Of a stretch of 54,164 bases of DNA, positions 35,441-43,842 are shown piece after piece. The DNA is from a virus. Each line of letters starts with the position of its first letter. The first letter of the stretch is position 1. Position numbers and translations under genes: made by a program. The notes under the pieces are model-generated. The model was not told the DNA's origin. It saw nothing but the letters and a program-made list of their open reading frames with translations, and did no database searches. The stretch lies in the IMG/VR virus record IMGVR_UViG_3300032954_000018, positions 1 through 54,164 of that record; one strand, 5' to 3'.

Positions 35441-36157
35441 ATGGCAGAAACAGATATCGCAATAGGCCTTCCGTTTGGCGGAAGATTGATTCATCCCCGA
35501 TGGGCCGCAGGCTTCTATATAATGGATTTCCCCCTCCACACTAAAAAATCTTTGATTATGGTGGAGAAAAGGCCTATAGATCAGGCTCGTAACGCTATCG
35601 TACAAACAGCCTTAGAACAGAACGCTAAGTACCTGTTCTTTCTTGATGATGATGTTATCTGCCCCAAGTATACCCCTCTAGCTCTAGGAAGTATTTTAGA
35701 GACCATGAAAGATGATGGGGTAATGCTAGCTACCGGGATATATTGCACCAAGAATAAAGCCGCTGCTCCTGTAATTTTTAGGCACGGCTTTCCGGGAAGT
35801 TATCTTGATTGGACCGTTAATCAAGAGTTCGAAGTAGACCAATGTGGTGCGGGTTGTTTGATGATTAACATGGAAGTGTTTAAACATCTAACTCCACCGT
35901 ATTTCAAGTTTACCCAGAAGTACGAACAGCTAGAAGGCGATATCCTCCTTACCGGAGTCAGTGAAGATGTATATTTCTGCGACTCTGTAAAGAAGGCGGG
36001 ATTTAAAATATACGCACACGGTGCCGTTCTTTGTAAGCATTACAGCAACGAAGACGATAAGTTTTATGAACTGTCCGAAGATAGTCCTCCCTATAAGCGA
36101 GAACTTCAACGACAGCAAGAAGAAGTTGAAAGACAAAAAGAGAAACAAGAGGTTTAA
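35441..36157 (+). CDS. GT-A glycosyltransferase-like protein, 238 aa
   Basis: Start ATG 35441 with GAGGTTGATT. LFFLDDDV (68-72) supplies the DxD metal site, RPIDQARNAIVQTAL the donor region, and SEDVYFCDSVKKAGFKIYAH the later acidic and base positions of family-2-like transferases. C-terminal coiled coil (RELQRQQEEVERQKEKQ). Gene lies between terminase and portal. It may glycosylate a virion or host surface molecule. Confidence 0.82.
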   Translation: MAETDIAIGLPFGGRLIHPRWAAGFYIMDFPLHTKKSLIMVEKRPIDQARNAIVQTALEQNAKYLFFLDDDVICPKYTPLALGSILETMKDDGVMLATGIYCTKNKAAAPVIFRHGFPGSYLDWTVNQEFEVDQCGAGCLMINMEVFKHLTPPYFKFTQKYEQLEGDILLTGVSEDVYFCDSVKKAGFKIYAHGAVLCKHYSNEDDKFYELSEDSPPYKRELQRQQEEVERQKEKQEV

Positions 36158-36158
36158 A

Positions 36159-36467
36159 ATGGGCGATATCGTAAAAGCTCCAGAAAATATGCTTCACCCC
36201 CGCGACTATGTTGCTCCCAGCATGGATAACGCTCAGACTGAGGGCGCAGGCAAAGGAACCATCCTTAAGCAGGGTGACGGTCAGATTTTTAATAACGAAT
36301 CGCAGGGTACTGGCATTGCCGGTCCTGCTGTTTGGGGTGGGCCTTCGGGCATGTCCGGCTCCACGTCTAGCGCAGAGGCAGGCTCGAAGCAGGCCAATAG
36401 TCAGTCAGTCGATCTTAACACCGGCCAGAATTCTTGCTGGGACGGTGGTCGTCCCTATAAGGGCTAA
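36159..36467 (+). CDS. Hypothetical protein, 102 aa
   Basis: GAGGTTTAAA precedes ATG 36159. Gly/Ser/Gln-rich, low complexity in the second half. Probable minor structural protein. Confidence 0.6.
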   Translation: MGDIVKAPENMLHPRDYVAPSMDNAQTEGAGKGTILKQGDGQIFNNESQGTGIAGPAVWGGPSGMSGSTSSAEAGSKQANSQSVDLNTGQNSCWDGGRPYKG

Positions 36468-36474
36468 GTTTTAA

Positions 36475-36552
36475 AGCTGGGTAGAGTAGTCCGGTCCAAC
36501 TCGCCGTCCTCATAAGTCGGAGACATGGGTTCAAATCCCATCCAAGCAACCA
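36475..36552 (+). tRNA. Initiator-like tRNA-Met (CAU), CCA encoded
   Basis: Acceptor with an unpaired first position and one further mismatch (AGCTGGG/CCAAGCA), TA, D-arm GAGT-AGTCCGGTCCA-ACTC, anticodon arm CCGTC-CTCATAA-GTCGG with one mismatch, T-arm ATGGG-TTCAAAT-CCCAT, then A-CCA. The unpaired 1:72 position, D-loop AGTCCGGT and AACCA tail resemble bacterial initiator tRNA, but the three G-C pairs of its anticodon stem are missing. It ends 7 nt before the portal start codon. Confidence 0.8.
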
Positions 36553-36559
36553 ATTAAAA

Positions 36560-38668
36560 ATGGCACAAATCGAAAATCCGGGGAATGATAACACTCCGAT
36601 CTTAACACCGGAAGTTATCAACCAGATTCTACACACTGGTAAGTGGGCCGAAGACCCTGCACTAACATTAGTGGTCAGGGACGCGCAGATGGCCGAAACC
36701 GCGAAAGCGGCGAAGCAATGGATTGCGGGATGGAATTCCGCGTCTATCGTTTACCAGAGTACCACGGTTCCTAAATATTGGGAAGGAACACAGGTAGAGA
36801 GGGCTAATATCCCTTTCTATACGGTTGCCAAAGCGGTAAACTCTCTCACGCCGCAAATCATCAATGGATTGTTTTATGATGACCCCCCGTTTATTTTCCA
36901 ACCTCGTCCGGGTACTAGACAGAATACTGTTGAAGCTATATCCAATATTATTGAATATCAACTCCATGATATAAATTTCAAGGAAGAAGTAAGGCGAGGA
37001 GTACTCAATGCCTGTCTGTTTGGAACTAATATATGGAAATGGGGTTGGGACAGTTACACCCGCAAAGAAACCTACTATACTCGTAAGGACGAAAAAACCG
37101 TTCTTCCCTCAGGTGTTCCCGGTCAGCCGGATATAGAATACCACAATCCCGATAGTCCTCTTGAAGAGAAGACTGATGAGTATAAAGTAGAACGTCCAAG
37201 ATTTGAGAACATCACTAGCATCAAGGATGTTCTCATTGATCCAACTCTTCGCACTCCCGATATCCGCGAAGCAAAGTATGTCATCCATCGGATGTACATG
37301 ACTTTTAACGATCTAGAAAAACTACGAGATCGTCCCGGATATGATATCCCTAGTCGCGATGAGGTAATGAGTTGGTTCATGCCCCCAGCGGAAGAGGCTA
37401 TTCCGGCTCTTGATGAACAAACAGGAATTAACGCTGTCTGGGATATGCGGTCAAACCCCCGCTGGATGGTAGCGACGGAAGACCCTTTCGAACGTCCTCT
37501 AGAAATTCTAGAGCGTTGGGATAAAGACAAGATCATAATTGTTGTACAACAGAAGAAAGTTATCTGTAATGGAAAAAATCCTTACGGCGAAATTCCTTTC
37601 TTCTCTATCAACTGGTGGGACGTTCCCGGAGCCTTCTACGGGCTGGGACTGGCAAGAACCATCGGATCAGAGCAGAGGCTTCAGCAAGGCATTGTCAACA
37701 CTTGGCTAGACTCTACTGCTCTAGCTCTGGCCGGTGTTTATCTCCGGAAGCGTACTAAAAGCATTCCCACACAAAGCCTGCGAATCCATCCCGGTAGAGT
37801 GCTCGAAGTCGATGAAGTTACCGATATTCAGCCACTAGAGCGCACCCCTGCGGTACCAGAAGCCGGTCAACATATAGCCTTATCACAGGCTAGAGTTGAG
37901 CAAAATTCAGGCGCAGGAGAGATTACGACGCAAGGTATAGCGGGGTCCACAGGACACTCCAATCTTGCTCGTACTGCTACCGGAGCTAGTGCTATTACCT
38001 CCGGACAAGGCATACAGATATCAGAATTCATCGATAAGTTTTCTACTCAGGTATTCATACCTTTCCTTTACCGAGTAGATGAAATGAATCGAAGACTACT
38101 TCCCGCACACACGGTCCAGCAAATTCTTAACGAAGAACTTCAGAATCAGTACTTTTCAACTGGTGGTAGTATAGAAGAACTTCGTAATGCTAGAGTTAGC
38201 TTCGACGTTCAAGCCGGTGCAAAACTTTCCGAACGCAGAGCAATGGCGCAAAGCTTGCCTCTGTTGAGTCAATACCTTCAAAATCAGTTCATCTTACAGG
38301 GTATTGCCGCAGAAGGAAAGAAAGTACAGACCACTCAAGTACTCAAGATGATATTCGCTTCCTCTGGATGGAAGACATTCTACGATGTTATCGTGGATCA
38401 GACTCCGGAAGAGAAGCAGCAGTACCAAGCCAATCAGCCCGCCTCGCTTCAGCAAGCTAAAATGCAGAACGACAACGCGCAGATGGAAGCCAAGTTCCGG
38501 CATCAACAGGAACTTGCCGAACAGAATAACATGGCTCGTGCTGCAAATGAAGTGCTCAGACGTTCGCTTGAGCAGACCGCAACCCCTGAAGCCCTAACCG
38601 GAGCACCCGGAGCAGGCGGGGAGGGTTTCGGCAGCGAAGCAGGACTTGAACCCGGATCAGAATTCTAA
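36560..38668 (+). CDS. Portal protein, 702 aa
   Basis: Long protein directly downstream of terminase and upstream of scaffold and capsid. Typical portal sequence: helical core, IPFFSINWWDVPGAFYGLGLARTIGSEQRLQQGIVNTWLD, and a Gln-rich C-terminus (YQANQPASLQQAKMQNDNAQMEAKFRHQQELAEQ) as in other large portals. No Shine-Dalgarno site: the ATG is 7 nt after the tRNA CCA. Forms the dodecameric DNA gate. Confidence 0.88.
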   Translation: MAQIENPGNDNTPILTPEVINQILHTGKWAEDPALTLVVRDAQMAETAKAAKQWIAGWNSASIVYQSTTVPKYWEGTQVERANIPFYTVAKAVNSLTPQIINGLFYDDPPFIFQPRPGTRQNTVEAISNIIEYQLHDINFKEEVRRGVLNACLFGTNIWKWGWDSYTRKETYYTRKDEKTVLPSGVPGQPDIEYHNPDSPLEEKTDEYKVERPRFENITSIKDVLIDPTLRTPDIREAKYVIHRMYMTFNDLEKLRDRPGYDIPSRDEVMSWFMPPAEEAIPALDEQTGINAVWDMRSNPRWMVATEDPFERPLEILERWDKDKIIIVVQQKKVICNGKNPYGEIPFFSINWWDVPGAFYGLGLARTIGSEQRLQQGIVNTWLDSTALALAGVYLRKRTKSIPTQSLRIHPGRVLEVDEVTDIQPLERTPAVPEAGQHIALSQARVEQNSGAGEITTQGIAGSTGHSNLARTATGASAITSGQGIQISEFIDKFSTQVFIPFLYRVDEMNRRLLPAHTVQQILNEELQNQYFSTGGSIEELRNARVSFDVQAGAKLSERRAMAQSLPLLSQYLQNQFILQGIAAEGKKVQTTQVLKMIFASSGWKTFYDVIVDQTPEEKQQYQANQPASLQQAKMQNDNAQMEAKFRHQQELAEQNNMARAANEVLRRSLEQTATPEALTGAPGAGGEGFGSEAGLEPGSEF

Positions 38669-39012
38669 TGGATACCAAAGATTATTCTCCCGAGCAACTA
38701 GCTCAAATCATTGAAACTGCTCAGGATGACGTAAGAAAAGCAACTGCACTAAAGATCACGATTTCTACAGAAGGATGGGGCATTCTGCTTAGTACTTTCG
38801 AGGAGATGAAAGAAAATCAACTCAACGAACTTCGTAAGCAGTCACCGGGAGATGAGAAAGCTATCCTAGCCGCACATGCTGTTTGGGCTGCTACAGAGCA
38901 TACCATCGATCAAATTCTTTCTGCAATCAACACTACGATACGGCAGGGAGCGGAATCGGAAGCCTTTTTAAGCGCAGACGTACACGACTTGCCACAAGAA
39001 GACTGGTCCTAG
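38668..39012 (+). CDS. Hypothetical head-operon protein, 114 aa
   Basis: TAATG overlap with the portal. Helical and acidic (DYSPEQLAQIIETAQDDVRKATALK). Small protein between portal and scaffold; unknown. Confidence 0.65.
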   Translation: MDTKDYSPEQLAQIIETAQDDVRKATALKITISTEGWGILLSTFEEMKENQLNELRKQSPGDEKAILAAHAVWAATEHTIDQILSAINTTIRQGAESEAFLSADVHDLPQEDWS

Positions 39013-39034
39013 GATTTAGGACAGTAGAGGACAA

Positions 39035-40219
39035 ATGCCAGCCGAAGAGAATGATCTCTATAAAGAGTGGGCTAGTGGAGTTTCACTAGCTAACCGTAAC
39101 GAATATTTTGAAGAAATTCCGATGGAAGTAAACAAGCCAGCGGAGTTTGAAGTAAAGCCAGAACAGATTCCGTCCGGACCACCACAAGCAAATCCTGACG
39201 TACCATCACAAGTAGTTCCTGCACCAGACCCAATTCCAGAACCGGAAAAGAATATAGAGGTTAGGCAGGGCAAGCATGGTGGAACTATCACTCTAGAAAA
39301 GACTAGCAGGGGATGGAGAGCGATTCTGGAAAGTGGCGAAAAGAACACCCCGGCAGAAAATTTCTACGGGGCAAATAAAGATGATCTCATCTTCCAAGTT
39401 CTAGACGGAAAGCTAGAAGCCACTAGAGCAATACATAGACTTAAGAAAGAAAAGCTTTTAGGTGGAGAGGAAAGAACTCAACTACCCTCTGCTCCTTCTA
39501 TTCAGCCTACCCCAATCCCTGCTTCTACTCTAACAGCAGACGATGTGGTAGAAATTAGAACTAAACTTCAGGACAACCCCGCTGAAGGTATTGAAACGTT
39601 CCTTAAGAAACGATTCGGACTCGATCCTGATAAGTTCGCCGCAGCCTTAAACGCAGCAGAGGAAGCCAAATCTATCCTTGCTGCTCAGACAGCCAAGGCG
39701 GATATAGAAGATGTAAATAGAGAATTCAATCGGGAGAATGTTGATTGGTCGTCAGACTATTCAATGAATCCCGAGAATGTTCGAAAGCTTATCGCACGTA
39801 TGGCGAAGGCTCATTTGAACAAAAAAGTTTCCCCCAATTCCCCGCAAGCAGTAATTGATAACACTATATACGATTTGTATACTAGGGGACTTTGGACAGT
39901 AGAAAATCTTGAGACAGCTAAAGACGAGTTGATCGATGGCGGATTGCTAGAGAAAACAACCCCGGTTAGCCCAGTTCCCACTCCGCAACCCGAACAAGTG
40001 GCCCCGCTTCCTGCGAGTGGCCCATCCGTGACAGAAGCCCCGCGTATTGCGACTCAGAGCGGACAGCCAGTGGGCTTAGGTCTGCCAGCTAGGACTTCAA
40101 CTCCTGCTGTGATACCAGACGAAAAGCCACTGTCAGACGTAGACCTTGAAAAACTTTCCATGAGCGATCTCAGGCGAGTTGCTGCTGCACAGCTTCAGGC
40201 AATGAAGAATCAGCGGTAA
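39035..40219 (+). CDS. Scaffold-like protein, 394 aa
   Basis: Highly charged, Pro/Glu-rich N-terminus, a central helical part and a Gln-rich helical C-terminus (MSDLRRVAAAQLQAMKNQ), immediately before the major capsid gene, the usual position and composition of phage scaffolding proteins. No protease motif seen. Confidence 0.75.
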   Translation: MPAEENDLYKEWASGVSLANRNEYFEEIPMEVNKPAEFEVKPEQIPSGPPQANPDVPSQVVPAPDPIPEPEKNIEVRQGKHGGTITLEKTSRGWRAILESGEKNTPAENFYGANKDDLIFQVLDGKLEATRAIHRLKKEKLLGGEERTQLPSAPSIQPTPIPASTLTADDVVEIRTKLQDNPAEGIETFLKKRFGLDPDKFAAALNAAEEAKSILAAQTAKADIEDVNREFNRENVDWSSDYSMNPENVRKLIARMAKAHLNKKVSPNSPQAVIDNTIYDLYTRGLWTVENLETAKDELIDGGLLEKTTPVSPVPTPQPEQVAPLPASGPSVTEAPRIATQSGQPVGLGLPARTSTPAVIPDEKPLSDVDLEKLSMSDLRRVAAAQLQAMKNQR

Positions 40220-40251
40220 GGTCGGCAAAACGTTTTGAAGGCACATAACAA

Positions 40252-40525
40252 ATGGCCTATTCACCAGCAGTAAACACGGTTGCATCTGGCAACTTCCCTA
40301 ACGCTTTGGCGATTTATTACGAGCGGAAGGCGATTCCTAACCTTAAGGCTTCGACTCCTTTCCTCGGTTGCACAAAGCAGTGGCCGCTTCCCATGCACAG
40401 CGGTAACACCATTCAGTTCTTCTCCTACAACCTGCTTGGGGCTAACACCCAGCAGTCCACCGAAGGTTTCGTCGGTTCGCCGGTTCCTGAGTCCGCAGTT
40501 AAGATTCAGGCGGTTATTGGTCAGT
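40252..40525 (+). CDS. Major capsid protein, exon 1
   Basis: Begins MAYSPAVNTVASGNFPNALAIYYERKAIPNLKASTPF. Read without splicing it stops at TAA 40525-40527. Joined to 41281-41996 after removal of the intron it gives a 329-aa protein with the junction reading ...VIGQ-Y-ADYTNSSDLL, a smooth in-frame fusion. HK97-type folds often start with such an N-arm. Main head component. Confidence 0.85.
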
Positions 40526-41280
40526 AAACAAAAGCTGCTGACCTAAACAAAAATTCGGCTAAATCGGTTAAAATCTGAAATAGTTATGGTATAATGTCTA
40601 TATAGGAGATTATACATGACTCAGACAATCCCGAGGAAAGACCCCTTACTTATACCCACCGAAACAGATTGGGCTTATATAGCAGCAATAATGGATGGAG
40701 AAGGAAGCTTCTCCATAACCAAAGCTACTATAAAAGATAGAAAAGGAAATCCTTACAACGCATTTGATTGCAAAGTGATGGTTTCTAATACTTCTAAAAC
40801 CCTAATTGATTGGATTTACGAACGTTTCGGCGGTACCTCAAGACTAACCATCAAACACATTAGTAAGAAAGCAAAAGCTAACGGACAGGTTTCACAAAAA
40901 CCTTGTTACAGATGGACAGTTGAGGGATACGAAAATCAAGTAGATTTTATACTTCGAATTCTTCCGTATCTAGTAATTAAGTTAGAGCAAGCTAAAATCG
41001 CCTTGGAATTTGCCAGCATGAAAGGCAAATCAAATCCAAGTAAAAGGCTTGAACTTCATTATAAAATGAAGGCTCTGAACAAAGGGGAATCCGTAACGAC
41101 TAATACGCCGAACGCATTCGAGAGCGATCTGAATGTAAAGATAGAGTCTGACCTTACTGGTGACAGTAAGAGTGGTCCGGGGGTGATCCCGGAAGAGATT
41201 ATAGAATGCGGGAACGCAATAGCTAAAAATCTCCTAGCCTCACTTAAGAAAGCAATTGAGCTAGCCCAAAACAATAAGTG
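40526..41280 (+). mobile_element. Group I intron in the major capsid gene, 755 nt
   Basis: 5' splice site: exon GGTCAGT pairs with intron GCTGACC (P1 with the required T-G wobble at the cut). P7: ACGACTA (41096-41102) with AGAGTC (41143-41148); P8: CATTC (41115-41119) with GAATG (41131-41135); a P9-like CTTACTG/CAGTAAG (41153-41170). The intron ends with G at 41280. The core lies inside the 3' part of the endonuclease frame. Removal restores the capsid reading frame exactly. Confidence 0.85.
40590..40595 (+). promoter_or_regulatory. Extended -10 promoter for the intron endonuclease
   Basis: TGGTATAAT with a weak -35 (GTTAAA) 17 nt upstream; an AGGAG site follows before ATG 40616. It would allow expression independent of the capsid transcript. 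Confidence 0.6.
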
Positions 41281-41281
41281 A
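40616..41281 (+). CDS. LAGLIDADG homing endonuclease, 221 aa
   Basis: WAYIAAIMDGEGSFSI is a LAGLIDADG-type helix with catalytic D/E; a single motif copy, so it works as a homodimer or is a single-motif form. ATG 40616 with AGGAG upstream and its own promoter. The frame continues through the intron core (P7-P9) up to the 3' splice site, so RNA structure and protein coding overlap. Confidence 0.9.
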   Translation: MTQTIPRKDPLLIPTETDWAYIAAIMDGEGSFSITKATIKDRKGNPYNAFDCKVMVSNTSKTLIDWIYERFGGTSRLTIKHISKKAKANGQVSQKPCYRWTVEGYENQVDFILRILPYLVIKLEQAKIALEFASMKGKSNPSKRLELHYKMKALNKGESVTTNTPNAFESDLNVKIESDLTGDSKSGPGVIPEEIIECGNAIAKNLLASLKKAIELAQNNK

Positions 41282-41996
41282 CGCTGACTACACGAACTCG
41301 TCTGATCTTCTGATGGATACCGCGCTCGATGACAAGGGTCTGCTTTCGAGTCTTGCGGAGGAAATGAACTATCGTCTTGCGCTGACCCTTAACACCTTGG
41401 TTTCGACTGCGGCTGATTCCACGACTGGTATTGACAGTACCGTTCTGCAACAGCTTGCTCCCGGTACCTATCTGACTGCCGCGAACCTTCGTACTATCGC
41501 GCAACAGCTTTCCAGCATCAATGCCCGTTTCTTCGAAGCGGACACCTATGCCGGTGTGATTAACCCTCTGGTTACGCACGATATCTACAATGATGCCAGC
41601 GTTAACGGTATCACCGATATCATGAAGCGTAGTCCTGATATGGCTAAGAAGTTGTTCTCCGCGATTGACCGCGATGCTCCTTTAGAGTTTGCGGGTATCA
41701 AGTTCAAGGAAACCACGACTGCTGCTCCCACCACGATCTCGGGTAACCTGTACTACCCCACCTACATCTTTGCCGATGATGCTTTGCTGAGCATCTTCCT
41801 TGGTCCTAACCCCTCGGGCGGGAACAAGAAGAACTACTCACTCAACATCCAGATGGCTCCTGAAGGTGGTTCGGTGTCTGACCCGGCTCGTATGATCGGT
41901 GGCTGGATTTCGTATAACGTCAAATTTACCATAACCCCGCCTCCCGGTACGGTTATGCGTTTACGCAAAATACTCTCAATGACGAGTTCCAGCTAA
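41281..41996 (+). CDS. Major capsid protein, exon 2
   Basis: Begins mid-codon after the intron; the first codon is T+AC (Tyr). Contains LADGKG... style loop replaced by DTALDDKGLLSSLAEEMNYRLA, then VVTHDIYND, KLFSAIDRDAPLEFAGIKF and a beta-rich end. The last residues (RKILSMTSSS) close an HK97-type protein of usual size. Confidence 0.85.
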
Positions 41997-41998
41997 AA

Positions 41999-42529
41999 TT
42001 GTATAGCATCTATTTGGTTACCAACACAATAAATGGAAAGAAATATGTGGGACAGACCAAGCGCAAGGTTTCCGAACGCTGGTCTTCCCACAAACATGAT
42101 TCTAAAAAAGTTGATAATTATTTTTATAGAGCTATACGAAAATATGGGATTCAAAACTTTGAACTTGTGATCTTAGAAACTTGGGATTCACTTGACGAAG
42201 CCAACGAAGCCGAAAGATGGTGGATAAAGATTCTTGATACCACCAATAGAGACTTCGGTTATAACGGTCTCCTAGGCGGTGCTTTTCAACCTACAGTAGA
42301 AACTGGACGGAAGATAAGCGAAGCCAAGAAAAAATCTTTTCAGAATAATCCACAGCTAAGAGAAAATATCCGTCAGTCAAAACTTGGGAAGAAGCTTTCG
42401 CAAGAACACGCGGATAAGGTTAAGAAAAACTTAACTAGAGGATGGTGGACTGGAAAGAAACATACCGATGAACAAAAGGCACATTTAAGTTTAGTGATGA
42501 AAGAGATTCGATCAAAAGGAATAAATTAA
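41999..42529 (+). CDS. GIY-YIG homing endonuclease with NUMOD3, 176 aa
   Basis: SIYLVTNTINGKKYVGQT is the GIY-YIG core (here IYL..KYVGQT), ERWSSHK the second motif, and NFELVILETW a further conserved part. ISEAKKKSF and KLSQEHADKVKKN are NUMOD3 DNA-binding repeats. Start is TTG 41999, 3 nt after the capsid stop, without a clear ribosome-binding site. Free-standing, inserted next to the capsid gene. Confidence 0.87.
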   Translation: MYSIYLVTNTINGKKYVGQTKRKVSERWSSHKHDSKKVDNYFYRAIRKYGIQNFELVILETWDSLDEANEAERWWIKILDTTNRDFGYNGLLGGAFQPTVETGRKISEAKKKSFQNNPQLRENIRQSKLGKKLSQEHADKVKKNLTRGWWTGKKHTDEQKAHLSLVMKEIRSKGIN

Positions 42530-42648
42530 TGGCTGACGAAAAAACTCAAGCTCCTCCGGTTGCACCCGCTCCTGAAAAGTCTCTCGAAGATAGGTTTAAC
42601 GATCTTTTGAAGCACTTGGCCGACCACGGCATTCACTTTAAGGGCTAG
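42529..42648 (+). CDS. Small protein, 39 aa
   Basis: TAATG overlap with the endonuclease. Pro/Ala-rich N-terminus then SLEDRFNDLLKHLADHGIHF helix. Unknown. Confidence 0.6.
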   Translation: MADEKTQAPPVAPAPEKSLEDRFNDLLKHLADHGIHFKG

Positions 42649-42651
42649 TAG

Positions 42652-42840
42652 GTTTTGAAGTAGAATTCCGAAAAGTGGACCCTTGGCCGGGAAAACTCGT
42701 AGGATTATGTGGATTCGCTAAATTAAATGAGGAAATACTAATACACATCGTTGCGGTATTTTTTCACTAACGATGCGGGCCAAATCTACTTAAGACCTTC
42801 TACAGAAATACATCCCCCTACTAGCAATTTTTTGAGGTAA
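42652..42840 (+). pseudogene. Frameshifted SpoVG-like fragment
   Basis: The frame reads VEFRKVDPWPGKLVGLCGFAK...HIVAVFF and then stops, but skipping one T of the T6 run (42749-42754) continues as TNDAGQIYLRPSTEIHPPTSNFLR to TAA 42838-42840. The joined sequence resembles the small SpoVG/septation-like fold (GKL.G......N..I..I.V....DG...RPS). No in-frame start codon is present, so it is probably a decayed gene. Confidence 0.5.
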
Positions 42841-42842
42841 CC

Positions 42843-43229
42843 ATGTCCGTTACAGCAGGCTTAAAAGGAACAATCACACTTACCGATAACTTGACTGGGA
42901 GTACAAGTCTCTCTAAGCCAGTAAATAACTATTACACTGGGGACTTGTCGGTGTTTGCGCAGGCAGTAATCGTAGGTACTACTCCTTATGTAGTTTCCCT
43001 ACCAAACAATCTCGCGCAATTCATGTATGTGAAAAATCTTTCTTCTAACACAGGAACTACGTTAACCGTAACGTGGACTCCAAACACGGGTAGCGCGGCA
43101 ACCATTTTGACGCTAGACCCCGGAGCGATGATTCTCTTTGCGGAGAACACTACCGCCTATGGAATATCCGGACTGAGTTTGATATCTAATCAGCAAGGAA
43201 CTCCTACTGAATTTATCCTAGCTGGTTAA
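42843..43229 (+). CDS. Virion structural protein, 128 aa
   Basis: ATG 42843 with GAGGTAA. Thr/Ser/Asn-rich beta protein (TITLTDNLTGST...VKNLSSNTGTTLTVTWTPNTGSA) like head-fibre or tail-tube domains. Placed after the capsid gene. Confidence 0.65.
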   Translation: MSVTAGLKGTITLTDNLTGSTSLSKPVNNYYTGDLSVFAQAVIVGTTPYVVSLPNNLAQFMYVKNLSSNTGTTLTVTWTPNTGSAATILTLDPGAMILFAENTTAYGISGLSLISNQQGTPTEFILAG

Positions 43230-43231
43230 TA

Positions 43232-43834
43232 ATGAATCCTGTTTTATACGTAATACGACACGGAAGAACGTCCTACAATCAAAAAGGACTGTTCCGTGGA
43301 GAAGCTGATATCCCTCTCACAGAAGAGGGAGTCACAGATTCAGAAGAAGCTAAAAGCCAATTAGAAGATATAGAACCGGCTTTCATAGTTTCTTCTGATA
43401 AGAAGAGGGCTGTACAGACCGCAAAGCTAATAGCAGACGGTCTTGAAGTACAGACTACTCCGCTTCTCAGAGCGTGGAACTTAGGGCATTTTTCCGGAAA
43501 ACCGAAAAACGAAGAGAACCTTAAGGAACTGCAAAAATATATAGATGATCCTAATCTACCAGTTCCAGACGGAGAAAGCCTAGAAGATTTTCGCAATCGC
43601 GTACTCCCCACTCTTGCTGAAGCATTCGAACATGCCACGAGAGTAGGGGCAGGGTTTGTTGTAGCCCATAGCTCAGTAATTCATGAGATTGGTAATCAGC
43701 TATACGGAGATCATAAGAGCTTAGTAGTTAAACCGGGAGGTATCGTTGTCATAGGAATAGACAACGGGGAAATCTCGGCAGATCGAATTTTTAAACCGTT
43801 GCGGGACAAAGAAAGTGCCGCAAGTGTTTCCTAG
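43232..43834 (+). CDS. Histidine phosphatase (phosphoglycerate-mutase fold), 200 aa
   Basis: VIRHGRTSYNQKGLFRGEADIPLTEEG carries the RHG active site (9-11) and the conserved loop; SSDKKRAVQTAKLI the later Arg, E-x in the middle and VVAHSSVIHEIG the second catalytic His. A broad phosphatase. Unusual among structural genes; may act on nucleotides, sugars or proteins of the host. Confidence 0.9.
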   Translation: MNPVLYVIRHGRTSYNQKGLFRGEADIPLTEEGVTDSEEAKSQLEDIEPAFIVSSDKKRAVQTAKLIADGLEVQTTPLLRAWNLGHFSGKPKNEENLKELQKYIDDPNLPVPDGESLEDFRNRVLPTLAEAFEHATRVGAGFVVAHSSVIHEIGNQLYGDHKSLVVKPGGIVVIGIDNGEISADRIFKPLRDKESAASVS

Positions 43835-43842
43835 AGGACAAT

